Below are positions 7,802-13,755 of a DNA stretch of 22,156 nt, piece after piece. Each line of letters begins with the position of its first letter. The first letter of the stretch is position 1. Below the pieces are notes generated by a model. That model ran no database searches and was not told where the DNA came from. It saw nothing but the letters and a program-made list of their open reading frames with translations. The DNA lies in NCBI GenBank assembly GCA_049509675.1, contig JBEKZQ010000028.1, positions 1-22,156 on the forward strand, given 5' to 3'. The translations under genes and the position numbers were made by a program. The stretch is from JBEKZQ01 sp049509675. GTDB taxonomy: Bacteria > Planctomycetota > Planctomycetia > Pirellulales > Thermoguttaceae.

Positions 7802-9021
7802 GCCAACCTCGCGCTGGGAGTCTCCGGCGAGGGATCGACCGGAAAGTAGAATTCGACACCCCGTTCCAGGAGATCCCCGCTGCGTGCCAAAATCTCGTTC
7901 TTGAAATTCCACGCCAGCACGTAATAGATTTCGGGCGGTGCCGGCAATTCGTCTTCGATCACAACGGGAATGTGCATGCCCGGCGAGAACAGTCCGCGCC
8001 GCAGGGTGTTCTTCTCGACTAAGCACTGCACGTGCCGGGGGCCGATCTGGAAATAATTGAGCAGCGTATTCCCCTTCACCGGGGCGCCAAGCCCAAAAAC
8101 CGTTCTCCCGGCGGCCCGGGCTGTTTCGAGATAGGCCACGTCCCGTTCCCTATTCCGCTTGATGCGCTCGGCAAAGGCATGATACGTCGCCAGTTCGTTG
8201 CTTTGTTGGGCAATCTCGGCCTGCCGCATCGCCGCGAGGCGATCGGAGGGGGCGCGCTGCCCCTGGTGCGCGATGAAGCCGATGATCGAGCCGCCGTGGA
8301 TCGGCGCAAGGTAAGCGTCGAACATCGCCAGGCCGTGCCGGTTCAACAGTCTCTCAATCGTGGCCAGGTTATAGTACAGGAGATGCTCGTGATAAATCTG
8401 ATCGAAGGCGCCGTTATCGACGATCTTCTTCATGTACAGGAATTGAACGACGAATACTCCGTCCGCCCGCAGCACGTCGCGGATGCCGTCGCATACGGAA
8501 TGCAGTTCTTCAAGGTGAAAGAAGACGCCGGCCGCGTTGATCGCGTGGAACTTGCGGCCCAGCCCCAGGGCAACTTCGTGATTGAAGAATTGATTGAGCG
8601 TGGGCACGCCGGCTTCCTGCGCTATGCGGGCGGTCGTGCGCGAAGACTCCACGCCCAGTACGTCGTAGCCCAATGCCTGAAAATGCCGCAACTGCGTGCC
8701 GTCGTTGGATCCGATGTCCAAAACCGATTTTCCCGGCACGTCCCGGAAGAAACGATCGTCGACTTCCCTGGCCACCGCGGCGAAGTGCGCGCCCAGCGAA
8801 CGCGTGATCCCGGAAAGGTACGTGTGATCGCTGAACATCGTCTCCTTGGGAACCGTGTAGTCCAGTTGCGCCGCCTGGCACTTGCAGCAGTAGACGACCC
8901 GCAAGGGATAGAACGGTTCCTTCCCAACCTGGTCCGCGGTGAGGAAATGATTGCACCAGGGCTGATTCCCCAGATCGATGGCCGGTGCGAGGTCGGTCGA
9001 ATCACAGACGCGGCAAATCAT
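7798..9021 (-). CDS. Zinc-binding sugar C-methyltransferase (SAM-dependent, three-domain type)
   Basis: With ATG 9021 the protein has 407 residues, typical of the TylCIII/NovU/TcaB9 family. GAAGGG lies nine bases upstream; an alternative TTG start at 9069 adds 16 residues. The N-terminal zinc-binding domain shows C3xxC6 and C45xxC48. Motif I of the central SAM domain is LDIGSNDGT (101-109). The active-site YHEH (210-213) and HGGS (242-245) match the tyrosine/histidine pair used to deprotonate a ketosugar. The C-terminal domain contains GLGAPVKGNTLLNYF. Known members methylate carbon 3 of a nucleotide-linked 4-keto-deoxysugar to give branched sugars. It is coupled to the downstream reductase, which could reduce the keto group after methylation. 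The substrate is inferred. Confidence 0.88.
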   Translation of the reverse strand: MICRVCDSTDLAPAIDLGNQPWCNHFLTADQVGKEPFYPLRVVYCCKCQAAQLDYTVPKETMFSDHTYLSGITRSLGAHFAAVAREVDDRFFRDVPGKSVLDIGSNDGTQLRHFQALGYDVLGVESSRTTARIAQEAGVPTLNQFFNHEVALGLGRKFHAINAAGVFFHLEELHSVCDGIRDVLRADGVFVVQFLYMKKIVDNGAFDQIYHEHLLYYNLATIERLLNRHGLAMFDAYLAPIHGGSIIGFIAHQGQRAPSDRLAAMRQAEIAQQSNELATYHAFAERIKRNRERDVAYLETARAAGRTVFGLGAPVKGNTLLNYFQIGPRHVQCLVEKNTLRRGLFSPGMHIPVVIEDELPAPPEIYYVLAWNFKNEILARSGDLLERGVEFYFPVDPSPETPSARLA

Positions 9022-9086
9022 CAGGTACGGCCCTTCGCCAATCGAGGCGTTCCGGAACAATGTTGACAATGCACGCGGAAGGTCTG

Positions 9087-10067
9087 CTAGGAATGAATGA
9101 TACTGCTCCCCGGAGCGCTGATCGAAAATGGGATTTCATAATAGTCAGTCATCGCCTTTCGCAGTCGCGGCTGTTCTTCTTCCGGAACGAAGAAGAGCAT
9201 GAACCCGCCGCCGCCGGCGCCCAGCAACTTGCCGCCCAGGGCCCCATGCGCCATTCCAAGGTCATACAGGCGGTCGATTTCCGGATGACTCACGGCGGCA
9301 TCCAAGGTGCGCTTCTCCTGCCACGTGCGATCGAGCAATCGGCCGAACTCGCTCAACGGCGCATTACCCGTAAGAAGACTGTGCGCCTTTTCCACCAGCT
9401 CCAGCATGCGCAGCAAGGGTTTCTCGATGTTGTGGAGATTTTGCAGCTTGGAACGCTCAATGTCGCCTGCCCGGCGCGTCATGCCGGTAAAAAACAACAG
9501 AAGGCTATTATCCAACTCATGAAGGCGGGACTTTGGCAGGCAGATCCGGTGAACGACGAACTCCCCGGCGACGGGAAACTCGATGAGATTCAGGGACCCG
9601 TAGGCCGCGAAAATTTGGTCCTGGCAGCCGACAGCCTCCTGAAGCACGTCGCGCTCGATCTGAATGGCGAGGCGGGCCAATTCCTGTTTCGGCATGAATC
9701 GCCCCTGGTGCGCACTGAGGGCATTGATCAGGCCCACGGTAAAAGTCGAGGAGGAGCCCAGCCCTGAAAAGGACGGCAGGTCGGCGGCCAGCGTAACTTC
9801 GATGTCTTTCTCGATGCCGAAATGTTCGAGGATGCGCCGAAAGGGAATGTGCTCGATTTCGTCACGGCTGCGAACGCACTCGACTTTGCGATAGGCCAAA
9901 CGGATCGAGTAGTCGAACAACTCGGAAGGAAAGCGTACGACGGAGTGATAGATATGCTTGTCGATGGCGGTTCCCAGCACCGCTCCCCCGTGCCTGCCGA
10001 AGAACTCCGGGAAGTCGGTGCCGCCGCCGAAGAAACTGATTCGCAGTGGCGACTTGGAGATAATCAT
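9087..10067 (-). CDS. hddA: GHMP-family heptose kinase, HddA-like
   Basis: A 326-residue GHMP kinase starting at ATG 10067, chosen over TTG 10085 because GGGAG is seven bases upstream. The N-terminus ISKSPLRISFFGGGTDFPEF (about 3-22) is characteristic of D-glycero-alpha-D-manno-heptose 7-phosphate kinases. The ATP loop is LPSFSGLGSSS (97-107), and LLGAGGGGFMLFF near the C-terminus is the third GHMP motif. The enzyme should phosphorylate C1 of heptose 7-phosphate to form the alpha-1,7-bisphosphate, the substrate of GmhB. Both gmhB- and hddC-like genes are upstream in the same operon, which supports the specific call over other GHMP kinases such as L-fucose kinase. It follows the methyltransferase stop by 21 bp. 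Confidence 0.85.
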   Translation of the reverse strand: MIISKSPLRISFFGGGTDFPEFFGRHGGAVLGTAIDKHIYHSVVRFPSELFDYSIRLAYRKVECVRSRDEIEHIPFRRILEHFGIEKDIEVTLAADLPSFSGLGSSSTFTVGLINALSAHQGRFMPKQELARLAIQIERDVLQEAVGCQDQIFAAYGSLNLIEFPVAGEFVVHRICLPKSRLHELDNSLLLFFTGMTRRAGDIERSKLQNLHNIEKPLLRMLELVEKAHSLLTGNAPLSEFGRLLDRTWQEKRTLDAAVSHPEIDRLYDLGMAHGALGGKLLGAGGGGFMLFFVPEEEQPRLRKAMTDYYEIPFSISAPGSSIIHS

Positions 10068-10088
10068 CAACCAACTCCCGCACAATGC

Positions 10089-10976
10089 TCATGGGTTCTT
10101 CGTCAGGACAATGTGAAAGCCGTCGCCGTCGGCGGGGTCCCAGTTGGTAATGCCCTTGCCGTTGCCGCGCACCCAATCCCCGGTTTCGAACTGGTGCCCT
10201 TCGAGCAGGGCAAAACCAAACTCGACAAACTGCCGTATCCACCAGTCGCGTCCTTCCAGCGTCACGTGATATACTGCATTGGAAATGGGATTGGCGTCGG
10301 GAAAAGTCGCTACGGACGCGAAGAACACGCCAGCGGGCTTCAGATTGTCCCAGATGTTCTTCATCAAACCCGGCAGACGGTCCTTTGAAATGTGTTCGAG
10401 CACTTCCCAGGCTGTAATCGCGTCAAACAAGACTCGTTCCCCGCGACCGGACTTCAGCAGAAAGCTCTTGGTGATATCGCAGGTGAAGAGGTGCAGCGGA
10501 ATCGTTTTCCACTCAGCTCGTTGCAGCTTCTTCGAGGCATCGGACCCCTCCAGGCCGATTGCCACGAATCCGTCTTCGAGGATCGACTTGACGAATCCAC
10601 CGCCGCTGCAACCGAGATCAAGCACCGTCAGGTCGGGGCGGTACTGAAACATTGCGTAAAGCTTCCGATTGAAGGCCGGACTGGCCGAATTGTCGCAGAT
10701 CGTGCCATGCGGCCAGAGATGGTCGGCCGAGTCGACGACAAGCTGCGACTCAGCTTCCAATATAAAAGGCGGTTGCAGGCGAGAATAATTGAGGAAGTAG
10801 AACAGGCACTCCAGGCGGCGAACATCGGGATCTTCTTTTGACGCTCGTCGCCAGGCGAGAAATCGTTCGATCCGCGCCAAAGCCGCAAAGAATGCCCACG
10901 TAACAAACGGCGGACGACGACGGATGAGCCAGGACTTAAGGCTTCTGTATAACCTGTATGCGAAGCGAGTAATCAT
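10089..10976 (-). CDS. Class I SAM-dependent methyltransferase
   Basis: A 295-residue protein with a basic N-terminal region (about 1-45) that contains a short amphipathic or membrane-touching stretch (FVTWAFFAALARIERFLAW). The SAM motif I is VLDLGCSGGGF (118-128), the acidic strand end is GLEGSD (141-146), and AWEVLEH (189-195) is the post-motif II signature of the Methyltransf_11/23 group. It sits between the family 2 glycosyltransferase and the heptose kinase, all reading the same way, so modification of a glycan or lipid carrier is likely. The acceptor cannot be read from the sequence. The start at ATG 10976 has no clear Shine-Dalgarno; a later start would trim the basic region but keep the core. 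Confidence 0.78.
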   Translation of the reverse strand: MITRFAYRLYRSLKSWLIRRRPPFVTWAFFAALARIERFLAWRRASKEDPDVRRLECLFYFLNYSRLQPPFILEAESQLVVDSADHLWPHGTICDNSASPAFNRKLYAMFQYRPDLTVLDLGCSGGGFVKSILEDGFVAIGLEGSDASKKLQRAEWKTIPLHLFTCDITKSFLLKSGRGERVLFDAITAWEVLEHISKDRLPGLMKNIWDNLKPAGVFFASVATFPDANPISNAVYHVTLEGRDWWIRQFVEFGFALLEGHQFETGDWVRGNGKGITNWDPADGDGFHIVLTKNP

Positions 10977-11059
10977 GGAAAGTCAACGATCTGATGTTGG
11001 TCCACGCGGCGCGAATGATCTGCGCGATTCGTCCGGTATTCTCTTGGTACGGTTTGGGA

Positions 11060-11791
11060 CTACTTCCGGTAACTTTCCTTCAACTCGAACAGGGCCATTC
11101 CCGCCCGGAAGGCCGCGAAAGGATAGCGCAGCAACGGCAACCCGCGACTCCGGCCAAATTTCCGCTGGCGGTGCCTGATATGGACCTGTCGAATGTCGTA
11201 ATCTTTCAATTCGCAACGAAGCAGGAATTCAGCGTTGATCAAAGTCGGCATGATCACCAGGTCCTTAAGCGTGTCTTTGATGACTTCGATCCTCATCAAA
11301 CGAAACGCCGAATTCATGTCCAGGTAGTGCATTTCAAAGAGAAAGGACGCAAGCTTATTGAACAGCATGGAACATAAGCGGCGCAGGAACGGATCTTTGC
11401 GTCCCAACTTGGCTCCATGCACGAGGTCGTAGCGGTCAATGTGCTTCGCCAGCTTCCAGAAGTCCTCGGCAACGTATTGCCCGTCCGAATCCGTGAAGAA
11501 TACCAGCGGACAGGTCGCTCTGGCATACAGCCGCCGCGTCGCTGCGGCGAAGCCGTCTTTCACTTCATGGTAATCGACCTTGATGAACGGATACCGGTGG
11601 CAAAGCCTTTGAAGAATATCACGAGTGCCGTCTTTGCTTGCTGCCTCGTCAATAAGGAATTCGGAACCCTCGGGCAGGTCTTGGAAGACATCTCGAACCC
11701 ATTCCTCAATGACGTCTTCAATCACCTCAGCCTCGTTGCAAACGGGCATGAGAATAGAAACCGGCGCCGAGATTTTTCGTGGATAATTCAT
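11060..11791 (-). CDS. Family 2 glycosyltransferase
   Basis: With ATG 11791 the protein has 243 residues; a TTG at 11845 would add 18. The fold begins with VSILMPVCNE (11-20), and DSDGQY (101-106) is the DxD-type nucleotide-sugar/metal motif of dolichol-phosphate-mannose-synthase-like GT2 enzymes. The usual VDDGSxDGT loop is altered to IDEAASKDGT (47-56). There is no C-terminal membrane anchor; the last residues are basic (KFGRSRGLPLLRYPFAAFRAG). It should transfer a sugar from a nucleotide donor to a polyprenyl phosphate or to the growing glycan at the inner membrane face. Its position between the gmhB-like gene and the methyltransferase suggests that the donor is the cluster's own GDP-sugar. 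The 187-bp gap before it is the largest in the operon. Confidence 0.82.
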   Translation of the reverse strand: MNYPRKISAPVSILMPVCNEAEVIEDVIEEWVRDVFQDLPEGSEFLIDEAASKDGTRDILQRLCHRYPFIKVDYHEVKDGFAAATRRLYARATCPLVFFTDSDGQYVAEDFWKLAKHIDRYDLVHGAKLGRKDPFLRRLCSMLFNKLASFLFEMHYLDMNSAFRLMRIEVIKDTLKDLVIMPTLINAEFLLRCELKDYDIRQVHIRHRQRKFGRSRGLPLLRYPFAAFRAGMALFELKESYRK

Positions 11792-11876
11792 TGCGACCAG
11801 GAGCTCTCTTGCGGTCAAAGTGCCGGGAATGCTGAGAACATCCAATCCAAATCAGTCTGGAACCAACACCAAGTCT

Positions 11877-11882
11877 AGTATA
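11877..11882 (-). promoter_or_regulatory. Possible internal -10 element ahead of the GT2 gene
   Basis: The minus strand reads TATACT here, five of six matches to the sigma70 -10 consensus, in the 187-bp gap between the gmhB-like and GT2 genes. No good -35 hexamer lies 16-18 bp upstream, so an internal promoter is only a possibility. The rest of the gap shows no gene. Confidence 0.2.
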
Positions 11883-11978
11883 CGACGTACTCCCGTGCCC
11901 CGCGCAGCCCCCCCACCGGCCCGGACAATCGATGCAGCAGGCCTTCGTCAAGTGGGCAATCGCCTTCCTGCAAGTCTG

Positions 11979-12545
11979 TCATGCGTTATCGGGCACTCGC
12001 CGGTCGAGAAGGCCTTCGATGATTCCAGCCGCGGCAGCGAGGTCGTCAACCACGTAGTCCGCACTGACTTTCCCTTCGCCCTCATGTTCGGCGCCGTAGC
12101 CGGTCCGCACCAGGAGCGTAGTGGCGCCGAAGGCACGCCCCAGATCAACGTCACACGGTTTGTCGCCGATCACGAAGCATTCGGTCGCAGCGAAGCCGAG
12201 CTCGCATGCCGCCCGTTCCAGCAGTCCCGGCAGCGGCTTGCGACAGGCACAGCCGTTCTCCGGCGTATGCGGGCAGCAATAGATCGCATCGATCGTCACC
12301 CCTTCGGCGGCCAGAAGTTCCCGCAAGCGGGCGTGAATCTCTTCCAAGCGGGCCAAATCGAAGTAGCCTCGCCCCACGGCCGACTGGTTCGTCACGATCA
12401 GCAGCCCCAGGCCCAGCTCGCGCAGCGCGCGCAGCCCCGCCCCCACTCCAGGCAGCAGCTCCACCTGTTCGGGGGAAGAGAGGTAATTCCGCTCGACAAT
12501 GATCGTGCCATCGCGATCCAGCGCGACAAATCTCCGTGAAGTCAT
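11979..12545 (-). CDS. gmhB: D-glycero-D-manno-heptose 1,7-bisphosphate 7-phosphatase, GmhB-like
   Basis: A 188-residue HAD phosphatase, the usual GmhB length. The nucleophile motif is ALDRDGT (8-14) with D10 and D12. VTNQSAVGRGYF (51-62) is motif II of the family. The structural zinc ligands fit C91, H93, C99 and C101 in CPHTPENGCACRKP, the hallmark of GmhB and histidinol-phosphate phosphatases. VIGDKPCDVDLGRAFGA is motif IV. It removes the 7-phosphate from heptose 1,7-bisphosphate. The ATG overlaps the stop of the hddC-like gene (ATGA at 12542-12545), so the two are translationally coupled. That pairing, plus the hddA-like kinase, favours the GDP-alpha-heptose branch over the ADP-beta-heptose branch used for LPS core. 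Confidence 0.9.
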   Translation of the reverse strand: MTSRRFVALDRDGTIIVERNYLSSPEQVELLPGVGAGLRALRELGLGLLIVTNQSAVGRGYFDLARLEEIHARLRELLAAEGVTIDAIYCCPHTPENGCACRKPLPGLLERAACELGFAATECFVIGDKPCDVDLGRAFGATTLLVRTGYGAEHEGEGKVSADYVVDDLAAAAGIIEGLLDRRVPDNA

Positions 12546-13270
12546 GTCTGTGCCTCCCCCGCCGGGGTGAAGAAGGCCTCTGCTTCAGCCAGTGACTCAG
12601 GTGTTCCAATGTCGAGGAACCGCCCCTCGACTGCATAACCAGCGAGCCCGCGGCCAATCCACGCCGGAAAGACTTCCTTTTCCAGCGAGACGGAGCGGTT
12701 TTGCGGAATCGTCGCCAAAAGGCGGCAACGAAGCAGGTAAACACCGGCGTTGATCCATCCCGGCCCGACATGAGCGCCTTTTTCCTCAAAGGCCAAGAGG
12801 CGGCCGTCGTCGTCAATCCGCACCCGTCCGAATCGCTGCGTATCCGGAACTTTGGTCAAGAGGATCGTCGCCTCTGACCCCCGCGCCGCGTGTGCCGCGG
12901 CCATGGTCTGCAAATCAACCTCACAGAACGAATCGCCATTCATGATGAGAACGGATTCCGAGTTCAGATGAGGTACTGCGGCCCGCAAGGCGCCCCCGGT
13001 TCCCAGCGGCGTCGATTCCACGGAGTAGACAAGTCGCATCTTTCCATAAGCCGGCCCGAACGTCGCTTCCACGCGGGCCGACATATATCCGGTACAAAGC
13101 ACAACTTTGCTAATCCCCGCGTCTTCCAACACGTCCAACAAGTAAGCCAAGAACGGCCGGCCGCGAATCAATGCGAGCACCTTGGGGCGGTCGCTTACCA
13201 CCGAACGGAGCCGCGACCCTACTCCACCTGCCAGGACAATCGCTGTCGTATGGTCAAGACTACGCGTCAA
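12542..13270 (-). CDS. hddC: Sugar-phosphate nucleotidyltransferase, HddC-like
   Basis: A 242-residue enzyme beginning at TTG 13270, with AGGAG eight bases upstream. The nucleotide-binding signature is LAGGVGSRLR (13-22) with DRPK ending at K30. TPLGTGGAL (87-95) and NGDSF (111-115, D113 probably binding metal) complete the pyrophosphorylase pattern. In this context it should couple D-glycero-alpha-D-manno-heptose 1-phosphate to GTP. The short length and lack of a left-handed beta-helix fit HddC and related guanylyltransferases rather than GlmU-type enzymes. It is the promoter-proximal gene of the cluster. A general mannose-1-phosphate guanylyltransferase is the main alternative, made less likely by the neighbouring gmhB and hddA homologues. 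Confidence 0.82.
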   Translation of the reverse strand: MTRSLDHTTAIVLAGGVGSRLRSVVSDRPKVLALIRGRPFLAYLLDVLEDAGISKVVLCTGYMSARVEATFGPAYGKMRLVYSVESTPLGTGGALRAAVPHLNSESVLIMNGDSFCEVDLQTMAAAHAARGSEATILLTKVPDTQRFGRVRIDDDGRLLAFEEKGAHVGPGWINAGVYLLRCRLLATIPQNRSVSLEKEVFPAWIGRGLAGYAVEGRFLDIGTPESLAEAEAFFTPAGEAQT

Positions 13271-13375
13271 GCGAAGAACTCCTGACAGAACAAGCCCTCC
13301 GAAAAGACCGGCAAAGGCGAGGTCTCCAAATCGTCTCCGTGGTCTGTCGGCGCGCGGGGATTCGATCGCTTAATT

Positions 13376-13406
13376 CTTGACAGGCACCGAGACGGTCTTT
13401 GTCAAG
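13376..13406. promoter_or_regulatory. Inverted repeat in the hddC leader
   Basis: CTTGACA (13376-13382) and TGTCAAG (13400-13406) are perfect inverted repeats separated by 17 bases. They lie between the predicted transcription start (about 13428) and the hddC start codon. They could be an operator or a leader hairpin. The arms are short, so chance is possible. Confidence 0.3.
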
Positions 13407-13434
13407 TTCCCGAGAAAAGTGGCAGCCAAAGCTT

Positions 13435-13463
13435 ATCTTAATACTCTTCATTTCGACTGTCAA
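13435..13463 (-). promoter_or_regulatory. Sigma70-type promoter for the glycan operon
   Basis: On the minus strand a perfect -35 hexamer TTGACA (13463-13458) is followed after exactly 17 bp by TAAGAT (13440-13435), four of six matches to the -10 consensus. Transcription would start near 13428, leaving a leader of about 158 nt before the TTG start of hddC. It is the best promoter match in the window and sits where the nine-gene operon needs one. Confidence 0.55.
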
Positions 13464-13514
13464 CCGAGTGCATCACTCGAATGAATTACTCCGCTATGGG
13501 GGTAACGACGGAAA

Positions 13515-13651
13515 CCTCCTCATGGTCGGCGAAGCAATAACTGTCCTGTTCTCGAAAGTATTCATCACGCTCCGCGTGATGCAGTTCCATCTCGCGGAGC
13601 GAGATGAGTACGATTGTTGCGACAGTTATTTGTTTGCCGATCTTAAAGAGG
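13515..13651. repeat. 137-nt imperfect palindrome with nested hairpins
   Basis: The core 13558-13611 folds as GTATTCATC-A-CGCTCCGCG-T-GATG, loop CAGTTC, then CATC-T-CGCGGAGCG-A-GATGAGTAC, with only A-A and T-T mismatches and one G-T pair. Each half is also a perfect 8-bp hairpin with a three-base loop (13563-13581 and 13588-13606). Outside the core, AATAACTGTC (13536-13545) pairs with GACAGTTATT (13621-13630), and pairing continues with gaps through GTCGGC/GCCGAT out to CC/GG at 13515/13651. It lies between the J-domain gene stop and the operon promoter. A MITE-like repeat, a structured RNA or a bidirectional terminator are all possible; the sequence does not decide. Confidence 0.6.
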
Positions 13652-13704
13652 CGCGATTCCAGCAAAGATACGATCTGTAGGGGTTGTTCCGTCGATTTGT
13701 TTGA

Positions 13705-13736
13705 CCGGAGTGCCTTCCGTGCTCGACAAACTCCGG
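13705..13736 (-). terminator. Possible hairpin after the J-domain/LamG gene
   Basis: CCGGAGT (13705-13711) and ACTCCGG (13730-13736) are perfect inverted repeats with an 18-base loop, 20 bp beyond the stop of the minus-strand gene. No T-run follows in the direction of transcription, so an intrinsic terminator is not well supported. The remainder of the 485-bp gap 13271-13755 holds the promoter, leader repeat and large palindrome listed separately, and no convincing gene. Confidence 0.2.
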
Positions 13737-13755
13737 CGCGGCACAGATGATCCGG

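Noticed and set aside
13399..13680. 93-codon plus-strand ORF in the gap upstream of the glycan operon
   Set aside because: It starts with TTG without a ribosome binding site, overlaps the operon promoter and the 137-nt palindrome, and its protein shows no family features. The palindrome explains the open frame.
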